Positions 7,936 to 16,945 are shown, numbered from the stretch's first letter. The stretch: 32,936 nucleotides of DNA from Synergistaceae bacterium OttesenSCG-928-I11 (GCA_030266365.1 JAJDHV010000015.1:1-32936), one strand, 5' to 3'. Translations and numbers: made by a program. The notes: generated from the letters alone by a model not told the origin.

Positions 7936-8904
7936 TTACAGGATCTGCACGTAGACCAGCGTCTGGTTCACAAGCTGATATGCGATCTCGCCGAACGTGA
8001 CGGGGCCGTAAAAACCGCCGAGGTCACGCCCCTCCAACTCTCCGTACAGATAGTTGAGGATGCAGTTACACGAGAAGACGACATCCGAACCGGGCGGGGC
8101 CGAGAGTGCCGCGATGCGGTTTTCAAACTCGCCCGCGTAACTCTCGATGGGCCGCGCGAAACGGTATTCGATACCCCGGAACACCGGCGCGAAGAAGGAG
8201 ACGACGCCGTCGCTGGTCGCTTTCACGGAGATGATGATCCCCGCCCCGGAATAATCGCCCACGATCGGCAACCTCGTGTCGATGCCGTTTTGCGCGATGT
8301 AGTCGGCGAAGGCGACCTCTTCCCCGTCGACCGACGCCTTGCGGGCGGTGAAGCCGTCCTCCGGGAACGTCAGGACCGGCGCATCCGGGTCGACGTCGAA
8401 GATGTTGACGATATTGAGCACCACCATCTTGTCGTCCGGCACGCCGATGTGCAGGGCGACGGCGCTGTCCGTGAAGATTGTGCCGGTCGATCCGTCCACG
8501 ACGATCGGCGTCTGGGATTTGGCCAGATTTTTCCCCGCCACCCAGCCGACGATGTTTTTCATAAAAATGTCCCCGTAATCGGCGGCGTTCTCGGCATATT
8601 CGATGTGCACGGCGCTGTCGAACGGCAGGATCAAAATACTGAACCCGTTGCCCGGCGCGTCCGCGGTCACGCGCGAGATGTCGTCCTTTCCGTAGGCGGC
8701 GAAGCGGCAATGCTCGAACGGAAGCTCGCGCACGTCCAGGCGCTCGCCCGTCGTGACGCCGCCCCCCTCCTCCATGAAGTACTCGGTCGACCCGCCGATC
8801 CACCTGCCCTTCGGCAGTTTGCGCAGCAGGGCCTCGCTGCCCGAGATGTGCAGCAGTGTGCCGCTCTCGATTGCCATTACGGCCTCTTCTAACGTCTTTA
8901 GCAA
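7936..8904 (-). CDS. Uncharacterised 322-residue protein, faintly FIST-like
   Basis: I do not recognise this protein with confidence. It has no signal peptide or membrane segment, so it is probably cytoplasmic. Seen: an N-terminal LPKGRWIGGSTEYFM segment, a glycine-rich EEGGGVTT stretch, and a C-terminal end with FSCNCILNYLYGELEG and VTFGEIAYQLVNQTLVYVQ. The FGEIA and NQTL ending recalls the C-terminal part of FIST sensory domains, which bind small ligands such as amino acids; that is a weak inference. It lies 15 bases after the 74-residue gene at 8920-9144 on the same strand, so the two are very likely one operon. It ends at the bidirectional terminator shared with the deaminase-like gene. 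Confidence 0.8.
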   Translation of the reverse strand: MLKTLEEAVMAIESGTLLHISGSEALLRKLPKGRWIGGSTEYFMEEGGGVTTGERLDVRELPFEHCRFAAYGKDDISRVTADAPGNGFSILILPFDSAVHIEYAENAADYGDIFMKNIVGWVAGKNLAKSQTPIVVDGSTGTIFTDSAVALHIGVPDDKMVVLNIVNIFDVDPDAPVLTFPEDGFTARKASVDGEEVAFADYIAQNGIDTRLPIVGDYSGAGIIISVKATSDGVVSFFAPVFRGIEYRFARPIESYAGEFENRIAALSAPPGSDVVFSCNCILNYLYGELEGRDLGGFYGPVTFGEIAYQLVNQTLVYVQIL

Positions 8905-8919
8905 ATCAACCGCCCCCCG

Positions 8920-9144
8920 CTATATTTTGATCAGGTAATCGTAATCTTTTTGCATGATGATCGCGTACTTCGAAAAAAAATTGTTGAGATCCGCCGTGTA
9001 CTTCGCAATATCAAGGGGCTGTTCGGCATACATTCCCTTGAGGCGCGTGATGATCAGGCTCAAGCCCAACTGCGAGATCTGCATCTGCTTGTCGTAGGTC
9101 AGAACTTTTTTCACCTGGTCTTGGGACAGTGTCAGCGTCGCCAT
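8920..9144 (-). CDS. Small 74-residue hypothetical protein
   Basis: No family recognised. The product (MATLTLSQDQVKKVLTYDKQ at the start, KDYDYLIKI at the end) is soluble and mostly helical in appearance, with no signal peptide. The ATG at 9144-9142 is chosen because GGAGGTG sits nine bases before it; a GTG four codons earlier (9156-9154) overlaps that ribosome-binding site and is unlikely to be used. The gene is followed after 15 bases by the 322-residue protein, which suggests the two act together. Confidence 0.75.
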   Translation of the reverse strand: MATLTLSQDQVKKVLTYDKQMQISQLGLSLIITRLKGMYAEQPLDIAKYTADLNNFFSKYAIIMQKDYDYLIKI

Positions 9145-9169
9145 GTACAAATGCACCTCCGAGTGTTTG

Positions 9170-9211
9170 AAAAAATTTATTTGCGGGGACGCGATACTCG
9201 CGCCCCCGCAA
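9170..9211 (-). terminator. Terminator after the GLUG-repeat protein gene
   Basis: On the minus strand, an 8-bp stem (9204-9211 with 9181-9188), one mismatch, then 4 bp more (9199-9202 with 9190-9193), followed by a T-rich run (reverse complement of 9170-9180). It lies just past the stop codon of the 847-codon gene. Confidence 0.8.
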
Positions 9212-9217
9212 ATCGTC

Positions 9218-11761
9218 TTATCTCCTCCGCTTGACGATCAATGGAAGGAGCGGGAGCAGGCCGAAGATTCCGAACGCGGCGTATCCCGCGTCGCAGCCGA
9301 CGCCGCTGCTGCTGTGGACGGGCAGTTTCTGCGTGTCGCCGACGGTCACGGTCATCGGATCAAGCACCAGCTTGCCCGTGTCGTCGTAGACCGCCACGAA
9401 GTGCGGCCCCTCGGCAAGCGCCTTGCCCCTCGAAATCGAAAGCGCGTTTTCGCCGTCGGGCTTGCCGAAGACGAATTGCGCGAGGCCGTTTGTCACGTCG
9501 TCGCTCACCGTCTCATAGGCGCTCAGCGTCCCACTCGGGTCCCAAACCTCGCCGATGCCGAGCACGAGGTCGTTTTCGCCCTCGTAGATGCTCGCGGTCA
9601 TGATTTTTCCGTCATACGACGGGTCGATGTCCCAACTGCCCTGGTCGTTGCTCAAGACGAACCAGACATCGAGCGTCAGCGTCTCGTCGACCGAGATCGT
9701 TCCTAGGTCGCTCGGGTTGACCGCGCCGTCCAGGATGAGGTTCGCACCGTCACGCAGCTTGAGCTTCTGGTCGTCCGAGAGGCCGTCGTAGACCGTCTGG
9801 AAGTCGGACGGGTTGGACGGGTCGGACAGGTCGCCGTCGGCGGGCGCAGTCACGACGACCTCGATCGCGCGGGCGGTCTGGGCGATGCTGTTCACCTCGA
9901 AGGTGACCGCGACGTCGCGCGACGCGGGTTCGGCGTTCGCAAGCGCCGTCAGGATCAGGACGTCGGGCGACGTCTCGTGCTGCGTCAGCGTGAGGCCGTA
10001 TGCCGAGAGGTCCGCCGTTGTGCCCACGTTGTCCGCGCTCGCCTCCCAGCCCATGGCGGACAGGCGCAGCTCGCGCGTTTCGCCTGGGGCGATCGCGATC
10101 ATATCCGGCATGACGCAAGCCATGTCGCCGCTGATGACACCCGCTGCGTCGACAAAGGCAAGCAGATGCGGACGCGCCTTGCCGTTGATCTCGCTGTGCG
10201 TCCAGACGTCGGTGAAGTCCCAATTTGTGAATTTCGCGGGATCCGTGAACGCCGCCACGTCGAGACTGGCGATCGATACCGACCCGGTCGTGTAACCGAC
10301 GGGCGGCAGGGTCGTGTTGATCGTTGTCGTGCCGAACCAGAAGCAATCCGTTATGGCAGCCGCACTATGGAAAAAGCCGGCAAAACCCCCGGCCAAAGCA
10401 AACTTCTGTGTAAGAGCCTCGACCGTTCCATATGCGTAACTCGTCTCGATCGTAGAGCCGTCGCTGCTACGTCCAGCAAACCCGCCTGCGTATGCGTAGT
10501 CCGCGACAATGTCCGTGTTGTCCGTTTTCTTCGCGAGGGCATTGCCTGTGGCGAAGCAGTTTTTGACGACGCTCTTATTGTCGCCGATAAACCCACCGGC
10601 ATACGGGAATGAAGCGACTTCGCCCACCTCGGCGGACACGTTGCCCGTTGCGAAGCTTTCGCTGATCGTCCCTTTCATAAGAAGCCCAGCGAATCCGCCG
10701 GCGTACGCCTGTACCGTCTCGTTGCCATCGGTCGTCTTGGCGTACACATTACCCGTTGCGGCGCTGCCGAAGATCGCATCGTCGGTTTCGACATGGCCGA
10801 TGAACCCACCGGCGTACACGTCGACTTCATCTGCTCCCGCCGACGTCGCATAAACGTCGCCCTTCGCGAGGCAAAACTCCGCCCCCCCGTTGCTGATGCC
10901 GACCAGGCCGCCCGCACAGGCCGTTTCCTCATCCCCAGAGGACTCCGCATGCACGTCGCCCGTCGCAAAACAGCCGCGGAGCACGCCGTTGTTGGAGCCG
11001 GCCAAACCGCCCGCGTAAACCCTTCCGGTCGAAGAGGCGCGAACCTCTGTCACAGAGAAGCAGCCCGCAATCGTTCCATACGCGCTGCCTCCGATAAGTC
11101 CGCCCGCATACACCTGACTGCGCACGCCGGTCGACTCGACCTCTACACTGCCGGTGACGGAACAGTTCTCCATCGTACCGTAAAAGTTCACCCCGACAAG
11201 CCCACCGACATAGGTGATGCCGCTGGCGGTCGACGCCAGGGAAATCGAAACGTCCCGCAGATGAACGTTCGAAATCACGCCGCCACCGACAGCCTGTGCT
11301 CTGGTAGGAACAAGCAATGCCTCGGGATCGACGACGGCTCCGAAAAACCCGGTTAATCGAGCTTCGCCGCTCATCGCGAGGCCGGATATCGTGTATCCGC
11401 CACCGTCGTAAGCGCCCTTGAAGGAGAGCGACAAAAGATCGCTTCCATTATTTTCCTCCGGTATCGTCCCGATCGGCGTCCACGCTTTCCCGCCGAGGTC
11501 GATGTCGGCGGTCTGCCGGTACGACGCCGCGCCGTACGTGGCGTTGTCCTCGGCAACCATCTTGGCGATCCACGCCAGCTCCGCGCCGGTCGAGATCAGA
11601 TACACGCCGTCGTCATCCAGCTGCGGCTGCGTCGTCGTGCTGCCGTCCCACGGCGTCGCCTCGGCAGCCGTTGCCGCACCTGCCCCAACCATCTGGAAGG
11701 GACAGAGCGAGAACAGGAACGTCAGCAGCAGGTACGCGCAAATTTTTCTGTTTCCTCTCAT
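9218..11761 (-). CDS. Secreted GLUG-repeat surface protein with variant C-terminal sorting signal
   Basis: 847-residue exported protein. A signal peptide covers about residues 1-34. From about 184 to 480 there are nine tandem repeats of a YAGG-hydrophobic-GG start and a CFATG-V end, the GLUG-type pattern that usually folds as a beta-solenoid in adhesins and secreted enzymes. Residues 500-820 contain Ig-like and beta-rich segments without a name I can give. The end, SSGVGC then DAGYAAFGIFGLLPLLPLIV and KRRR, is a variant of the Synergist-type tail: the Cys and the membrane helix remain but the poly-Gly is replaced. Surface attachment and adhesion are inferred. GAAGGAG lies nine bases before the ATG at 11761. 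No enzymatic motif was seen. A terminator follows at 9170-9211. Confidence 0.9.
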   Translation of the reverse strand: MRGNRKICAYLLLTFLFSLCPFQMVGAGAATAAEATPWDGSTTTQPQLDDDGVYLISTGAELAWIAKMVAEDNATYGAASYRQTADIDLGGKAWTPIGTIPEENNGSDLLSLSFKGAYDGGGYTISGLAMSGEARLTGFFGAVVDPEALLVPTRAQAVGGGVISNVHLRDVSISLASTASGITYVGGLVGVNFYGTMENCSVTGSVEVESTGVRSQVYAGGLIGGSAYGTIAGCFSVTEVRASSTGRVYAGGLAGSNNGVLRGCFATGDVHAESSGDEETACAGGLVGISNGGAEFCLAKGDVYATSAGADEVDVYAGGFIGHVETDDAIFGSAATGNVYAKTTDGNETVQAYAGGFAGLLMKGTISESFATGNVSAEVGEVASFPYAGGFIGDNKSVVKNCFATGNALAKKTDNTDIVADYAYAGGFAGRSSDGSTIETSYAYGTVEALTQKFALAGGFAGFFHSAAAITDCFWFGTTTINTTLPPVGYTTGSVSIASLDVAAFTDPAKFTNWDFTDVWTHSEINGKARPHLLAFVDAAGVISGDMACVMPDMIAIAPGETRELRLSAMGWEASADNVGTTADLSAYGLTLTQHETSPDVLILTALANAEPASRDVAVTFEVNSIAQTARAIEVVVTAPADGDLSDPSNPSDFQTVYDGLSDDQKLKLRDGANLILDGAVNPSDLGTISVDETLTLDVWFVLSNDQGSWDIDPSYDGKIMTASIYEGENDLVLGIGEVWDPSGTLSAYETVSDDVTNGLAQFVFGKPDGENALSISRGKALAEGPHFVAVYDDTGKLVLDPMTVTVGDTQKLPVHSSSGVGCDAGYAAFGIFGLLPLLPLIVKRRR
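10322..11212 (-). repeat. Nine tandem GLUG-type repeats within the surface protein gene
   Basis: The encoded segment (residues 184-480) contains nine units of about 28-37 residues starting YVGG, YAGG, CAGG or LAGG and ending in forms of CFATGNV. The DNA copies have diverged, so this is an old protein-level repeat and not a recent DNA amplification. Confidence 0.85.
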
Positions 11762-12145
11762 ATCGTTCCACTCCTTCGAAAAAATTTTCTCGTTGCCTCT
11801 TTATCGCTCGCCAACCCGTCGGCGCGAAACACGCGCCACACTCACCGAACTGCGCCTGAAAAAATTTTTTGTCGAGTCATTCCCCCTTTTCCCGTTTCAA
11901 TAACAATCAGTAATCATTTTCAAATCAAATACTTCGCGTTCGATCACAGGTTACGCCAACACTTCATTAAGTGTACAACTGGCTGTAATCCAAAAGTATG
12001 TGCATGCTCAAGCCAGACACAGCAAGGCGTCGCGAGCAAAAAAACGGGCGACCCCGCAATCAAACAGGGTCGCCGGCGCGCGCAATATACTGATTTTTTT
12101 ATGGGGGAATTTCAGGAGAGTCGAAAGGTACAACTTTTTTTCGCG
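11762..12145. other. 384-base intergenic region
   Basis: It lies between the start of the GLUG-repeat gene and the end of the response regulator gene, both on minus. It holds the regulator's terminator (12038-12074) and an AT-rich stretch (about 11880-12000) that should contain the promoter of the GLUG-repeat gene. A weak candidate is TTGATT with TGTTAT 17 bases on, read on minus. I see no gene here. Confidence 0.6.
12038..12074 (-). terminator. Terminator after the response regulator gene
   Basis: Read on minus: an 8-bp stem GGCGACCC (arms 12067-12074 and 12047-12054) with a 12-base loop, then two bases and TTTTTTT (12044-12038). Confidence 0.75.
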
Positions 12146-12949
12146 TCACATCTTCGCCTGTGCCTTCCGCTCGACGAGGGTCCCCGCCGTGTACTCGGCC
12201 CAGCCGTAGTTGGACATGTACTCGCCGTTGTAGGCGTCGATCGCGGACGCGTTGCCGTTCAGGAAGTCGTAGTAATCGCACGCGATTTTCGAGACGTCGA
12301 CCGCGAGGTTGCCCTGCCAACGCCGGACGACGTCTCCCGCCCCGGTTGCTTTCAGCGCGCGCACCAACTCGGCGATCACCTTCTGCAAGTAGATCTGTCG
12401 GTTGCGGTCGTACTCGCCCTGGCTCCACAGGAGCGTCGCGAGCTCCGCCTTACGGACGGCCGCGCCGCGCCGGTCGACCAGATAGGCCAGCACCTCCTTC
12501 GCCTTCGACAGCTTGAAGACGACGGGCCTGCCCTCCACGAATATCTCGAAGTTGCCGAAGGTCTGCGCCCAAACCCGATGGCGCATGGGCGAGACGGGGT
12601 ATCGCAGGCGGTCCATCTCCCGGCGAACGGCGTCCGCCGAGACGGGTTTGAGGAGGTAGCCGCTCGCCGGCAGCGAGAACGCGTCCAGGGCGTAGTCGGC
12701 ATAGCCGCTCACGAAGACGATGTTGGTCCGGTCGTTGATCTCCTTCAAACACCGGGCGAGCGCCATGCCATCGATGTCCGGCATCCGGATGTCCAGAAAC
12801 GCCACGTCGACGACGTTCTGCCGCGCGTAGGCAAGCGCCCGGTCGACAGACAGAAAAGCGACGACGGAAACCCCGGGCACGGCCTCCTCGATCGCGTCCT
12901 TGAGCATCCGCAAGGCGGGTTTTTCGTCGTCGACGGCCAATATATTCAA
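12146..12949 (-). CDS. Response regulator with SARP-type DNA-binding and BTAD-like domain
   Basis: 267-residue response regulator. Receiver: acidic pair Asp7-Asp8, phosphoacceptor Asp53 in FLDIRMPDIDG, Ser81 in VSGYAD and Lys101 in LLKP. After a linker come an OmpR-like winged helix (about 127-205, WAQTFGNFEIF, KEVLAYLVDRRG) and a C-terminal segment with YNGEYMSNYGWAE, which is the BTAD-like signature of SARP activators. The start is TTG at 12949, with GGGGAG about seven bases upstream; the receiver begins at once, so nothing longer is needed. It lies 122 bases downstream of the kinase at 13072-14415 on the same strand and is its likely partner. LytS-type kinases usually pair with LytTR regulators, so the SARP output is unusual. 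Confidence 0.9.
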   Translation of the reverse strand: MNILAVDDEKPALRMLKDAIEEAVPGVSVVAFLSVDRALAYARQNVVDVAFLDIRMPDIDGMALARCLKEINDRTNIVFVSGYADYALDAFSLPASGYLLKPVSADAVRREMDRLRYPVSPMRHRVWAQTFGNFEIFVEGRPVVFKLSKAKEVLAYLVDRRGAAVRKAELATLLWSQGEYDRNRQIYLQKVIAELVRALKATGAGDVVRRWQGNLAVDVSKIACDYYDFLNGNASAIDAYNGEYMSNYGWAEYTAGTLVERKAQAKM

Positions 12950-13071
12950 CGCAGACTCCCCCTCGGCTCGTTTGTCAGTTCAGGGAAAGCATACCGCAGC
13001 GTGTAAGCCAAAAGTAGGACATGTCGAAAGGACGGCGGAGAGGGCGTGCGCGCGAAATGTTCGAAAAATTT

Positions 13072-14415
13072 TCACGCATCCGGCACGGCGTGCTTCGGGA
13101 TTTCGATGACGACCGTTGTCCCCCTGCCCGGCGCGCTCTCGATCTCCAGCCGCCCATCGCAGAGGTTTTCGATGCGAAAGCGCGCGTTCTCGATGCCGAC
13201 ATGCGGGCGTTCGTCCCGGCCGGGCCCTGTCGGATCGAAGCCGACGCCGTCGTCCGACACGCGAACGCGCCACACGTCCGCCCCCTCCTCCGTGGCGACG
13301 ACGACGGTTCCGCCCTGCGCGCGCACCGTCACCCCGTGCCGGACCGCATTCTCGACGATCGGCTGGACCGTCAGGGGCGGCAGAAAAAAATTTCGCGGGC
13401 CGATGCGATATTCGACCTTGAGCCGATCGTCGAAGCGCCGCGCCTCGAGCGCCAGATAGGTGTCCACGTGGCCGAGCTCCTCCTCGAACGGGATCAGCTT
13501 CTTCTGCGTCATGCCCGAAAGGTTCGCGCGCAGATAGCGGGAAAATTCCACGATCGCGTTCCGCGCCTCCTTCGGGTCGTGTGCGCAGAGATCGCCGACG
13601 ACGGAGAGGGCGTTGTACAGGAAGTGCGGCTGAATCTGGCTGATCATGGCGGCGATCCGTGCGTCCGCCAGTTCGATCTCCTTGTCCTTGAGCTCGATCT
13701 CCCGCTCGCGCAGCCGCCGATCCTGCTGCACGTGCACATTGACGTAGATGATCAGCAGCGAGAGAGTGACTGTAGCGTAGGCCACCATCAGGTCGGGATA
13801 AACGAGCTGAAGAAGCGACGAAAGGAGCAGAAAGACCAGGTACGAGACGAAACCCATGGCGTCGCCCCGGCTGATGGACCGGAAGTAATAGATCACCGAG
13901 AGGCCGATGAAGAACATGATGGCGGTGCCGGTTATCAGGACAGCGTCGTACAGGGGGCCGGCGAGATAACGGTTGTATTCGTCGACGCGATACACGATGC
14001 CGTTCCACTGCGAAACGACGAGGAGCGCGATGCAGCTCAGACAGACGACAGCGACGATATGAACGATCCGGCGTGGGATCGCCCGTTTTTGCGAAAAACT
14101 GCTCACAATATACTCGGCCATGAGAATCAAATTAACGAAGCTGATGCTGAACTCCGAAAAATTGACGACCCGGCTCAGCAGGTTCATGCCGCGCGACGGC
14201 ATGCTGTCCATCGCCGTAAACCACGCCATGGCATCGCACAACAGCATGAGCGTGTGGAGAAGCAGAATCGCCGCGAACAGCCTGTTGTTGCGCGTATGTC
14301 TGTTCCACGAGAGCGACAGGTGCAGCGCGAGCACAAACGTCACAGCCGCGCAAAACAGCTCGAGGACGATATTGGTGACGATATAGCCGGACCCCGGAGC
14401 AAAGAGATTGTTCAT
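13072..14415 (-). CDS. LytS-type membrane sensor histidine kinase
   Basis: 447-residue sensor kinase. The first 230 residues hold about six or seven hydrophobic helices with short loops (a 7TM-like sensor), followed by a charged coiled linker (REREIELKDKEIEL). The His_kinase box QPHFLYNAL carries the phosphoacceptor at about His264. The ATPase domain has VENAVRHGV (N box), DDGVGFDP and HVGIENARFRI. The start is ATG at 14415, with AAAGGA eight bases upstream; an earlier ATG at 14463 has no ribosome-binding site. The gene is divergent from the hybrid kinase at 14624. A possible minus promoter is TTGACG (14470-14465) with a weak -10 near 14445. The stimulus is unknown; the partner is the SARP-type regulator downstream. 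Confidence 0.92.
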   Translation of the reverse strand: MNNLFAPGSGYIVTNIVLELFCAAVTFVLALHLSLSWNRHTRNNRLFAAILLLHTLMLLCDAMAWFTAMDSMPSRGMNLLSRVVNFSEFSISFVNLILMAEYIVSSFSQKRAIPRRIVHIVAVVCLSCIALLVVSQWNGIVYRVDEYNRYLAGPLYDAVLITGTAIMFFIGLSVIYYFRSISRGDAMGFVSYLVFLLLSSLLQLVYPDLMVAYATVTLSLLIIYVNVHVQQDRRLREREIELKDKEIELADARIAAMISQIQPHFLYNALSVVGDLCAHDPKEARNAIVEFSRYLRANLSGMTQKKLIPFEEELGHVDTYLALEARRFDDRLKVEYRIGPRNFFLPPLTVQPIVENAVRHGVTVRAQGGTVVVATEEGADVWRVRVSDDGVGFDPTGPGRDERPHVGIENARFRIENLCDGRLEIESAPGRGTTVVIEIPKHAVPDA

Positions 14416-14537
14416 GCAAAATCCTTTCTCACGAATCGAAATATTTTCCAAAGTGTATCCCAAGCGTCAAAAAAAATCCCGGATATTTTTCGCCGGCGCG
14501 CGCCGCGCGAAAATTTTTTTCACAACGAACGACTTTT

Positions 14538-14566
14538 TTGACCAATCATCCAAAATATGTCATTAT
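14538..14566 (+). promoter_or_regulatory. Promoter for the first hybrid kinase
   Basis: TTGACC at 14538-14543 and CATTAT at 14561-14566 are 17 bases apart. The leader to the ATG at 14624 would be about 50 bases. Confidence 0.6.
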
Positions 14567-14623
14567 TTGCCTGTGAATGTCACTTTCATCTACATGGTGT
14601 GTGGGGACAAGGGGGTATGGCGA

Positions 14624-16885
14624 ATGAAGCAGACGACGAATTTCGAGGGGCTCGACCGAAGCGATGCAGCGGCATCCCCGTACAACGACCTCCTGAAGCA
14701 GGAGGCGCTCGACGCCGCCAGCTCGAAGAACAGTTTCCTCGCAAACATGAGCCATGAAATCCGCACCCCGATGAACGCGATCAAGGGGTTGAGCGAGCTT
14801 CTGATGATGACGCGCCTCGACGACGCGCAGAAACATTACGCCAGCAATATCGTCCGTTCCGCCAACTCTCTTCTGAAAATCATCGACAACATCCTCGACT
14901 TCTCCAGGATCGACGCGGGCAAAATCGAGATTCACGACGCGCCCTACAGCATCGCCGACGCCGTCGCCGAACAGGCGGGCATCGTGAGTGTCGCCGCGAA
15001 GGAGAAGGGACTCGCGTTCGCCGTCGACATCGATCCGTCGCTCCCCTCGTGCCTCAAGGGCGACGACGTCCGCGTAAAGCAGGCGATGAACAACATCCTG
15101 AACAACGCCGTCAAGTACACGAACGAGGGGCACATCGCCTTCACCGTAGGCGGGGTGCGGGAAGGGGCGACGCTGCGCCTCGACTTCACCGTCGCCGACA
15201 CGGGGCTGGGGATCAGGCAGGAGGAGCTCGGCTCCCTCTTCCACGCCTTCGCGCGGGCGGATCTGCACAAGAACCGCTCGATCCTGGGCACCGGCCTGGG
15301 CCTCGCCCTCACAAAGCGCCTGTTGCAGGCGATGGGCGGCGACATCGAAGTGGAGAGCGTGTACGGGGAGGGGAGCGTCTTTCGCTTCTGGATACGACAG
15401 GAGATCGTGGACGAGACCCCGGTGGCGCGCGTGAACGACGCCGCCTCGACCGCCGTCCTCCTCTTTGCGGACGGGGTTCCCGGCGACGCCGCATCCCGCA
15501 TGCTCGAACGGCTCGGCGTCCGCTACACGCACTGTCGCACCGGGGACGAGCTGCTGCGCGCGTTGCCGGGCGACTTCACCCACCTGCTCTACTTCGAGGA
15601 AGCGTCGATGGAACTCGTCAAACGCCTGGCAAAAAACGCGGGGAAAATTCCGGACGCCACGGCGCTCGTCGCCGTGCGCGACATCCGATATGCCATGGAA
15701 CAGAACTACGGCGAACGGCACGTCATCTTCGAACCGCTCATGGCGACAAACCTCGCCGACGCCCTGAACCGCACCGCGGCGACATCCAGCGCGATCCATC
15801 AAGGCACGCCCGAACAGACAGCCGGACACGCCCGAGTGGAGGGTGTGACCGCGCTGCTCGTCGACGACAACGACATCAACCTCCTGGTCGGCGAGGAAAT
15901 TCTCGGGTCGTTCGGCCTCGAGGTCGAATCCGTTTCCTCCGGCATGGAGGCACTGTCGGCATGCGCGGCGCATTCGTACGACATCATCTTTATGGACCAC
16001 ATGATGCCGATCATGGACGGCCTCGAAACGGCGCGCCGAATCCGCGCGCAGAAGGGCCCAAACGAGCGGACCCCAATCGTCGCGCTGACCGCGAACGTCG
16101 CGGGCGACACGAAGGACACGTTCATGCACCAGGGGCTGGACGACTTCATCGGCAAACCGATCGAGATCGCCGAACTGAGCCGCGTGCTCGGGACCTGGCT
16201 GCCGCCGGAAAAATTCGGCCATGCACACCGACGCCATACGCCAAGCACACCTCCCCCGGGAGAGGCGGCGCCGTTCGACCTCGTCACGACGCTCGACGAG
16301 TTCGGCATGTACGCCTCCGACGTCGTAAAGGAGCTTCGCGGGGACAGGGATCTCTATCTCTCGCGCCTGCAAACCGGGATGCTGGTCCTGCCGGACCTCA
16401 CGGACCGCGTGAAAAAACTGCTGGACGCAGAAAACCTCCCCGAGTTCGCGGTCGAGATGGAGGACCTCTCGCGCCTTCTGCGCGACGTCGGCGCGCGCGA
16501 CTGCGCCGGTCGCGCGAAAAAAATTTCGACCGCCGCCGCCGAGGGAAACACCGGCTACGTCCACTCCGACTTCAAACCCCTTATGGGCAACATGTTCATG
16601 CTGGGGAAAAAATTGCAGCGCCTCGTCCCTTTCGTCAAGGGACAGCTCCCCGACCCCACCCCGATGAACGACCCGACCTTCATCGCGAGCCGGCTCGAAA
16701 AAATGGCGTCCGCGCTGCGCGCGAAAGACCCGTGCGGCACGACGGACGCCCTCGAGGAGATCGCGGGCATCTCGCTCGACAAGGACCTCGACGCCGACGT
16801 GAACAAAATTCGCGCGGCACTGGAGGACTCGGACTACGAGGGGGCACAGGCCATCGCGGACCGCCTCGTCTCGGAGAGAACGTAA
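14624..16885 (+). CDS. Soluble hybrid histidine kinase with degenerate Hpt-like domain
   Basis: 753-residue hybrid kinase with no membrane segment. HisKA: His44 in FLANMSHEIRTPMNA. HATPase: NNILNNAVKYTNEG, DTGLGI and GTGLGLALTKRL. Residues about 275-385 look like a receiver-fold domain without its phosphoacceptor. A true receiver follows at about 405-525, with VDDNDIN, Asp458 in FMDHMMP and GKP near its end. The C-terminal 200 residues contain an Hpt-like stretch (EMEDLSRLLRDVGA) in which the expected His is Glu613, so phosphotransfer through it is not expected. The ATG at 14624 has GGGGG eight bases upstream. No sensor domain precedes HisKA (only about 35 residues), so the input is probably a partner protein. 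The gene has its own promoter and ends at the terminator 16903-16945. Confidence 0.9.
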   Translation: MKQTTNFEGLDRSDAAASPYNDLLKQEALDAASSKNSFLANMSHEIRTPMNAIKGLSELLMMTRLDDAQKHYASNIVRSANSLLKIIDNILDFSRIDAGKIEIHDAPYSIADAVAEQAGIVSVAAKEKGLAFAVDIDPSLPSCLKGDDVRVKQAMNNILNNAVKYTNEGHIAFTVGGVREGATLRLDFTVADTGLGIRQEELGSLFHAFARADLHKNRSILGTGLGLALTKRLLQAMGGDIEVESVYGEGSVFRFWIRQEIVDETPVARVNDAASTAVLLFADGVPGDAASRMLERLGVRYTHCRTGDELLRALPGDFTHLLYFEEASMELVKRLAKNAGKIPDATALVAVRDIRYAMEQNYGERHVIFEPLMATNLADALNRTAATSSAIHQGTPEQTAGHARVEGVTALLVDDNDINLLVGEEILGSFGLEVESVSSGMEALSACAAHSYDIIFMDHMMPIMDGLETARRIRAQKGPNERTPIVALTANVAGDTKDTFMHQGLDDFIGKPIEIAELSRVLGTWLPPEKFGHAHRRHTPSTPPPGEAAPFDLVTTLDEFGMYASDVVKELRGDRDLYLSRLQTGMLVLPDLTDRVKKLLDAENLPEFAVEMEDLSRLLRDVGARDCAGRAKKISTAAAEGNTGYVHSDFKPLMGNMFMLGKKLQRLVPFVKGQLPDPTPMNDPTFIASRLEKMASALRAKDPCGTTDALEEIAGISLDKDLDADVNKIRAALEDSDYEGAQAIADRLVSERT

Positions 16886-16902
16886 CGCGCAGCGCACACC
16901 CC

Positions 16903-16945
16903 GAAAAAAATATCGCGCCTCCCGACAGGGGCGCGATATTTTTTT
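16903..16945 (+). terminator. Terminator after the first hybrid kinase
   Basis: A stem TATCGCGCC (16911-16919) with its complement at 16930-16938, preceded by an A-run and followed by a T-run, so it could work in both directions. Confidence 0.92.
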
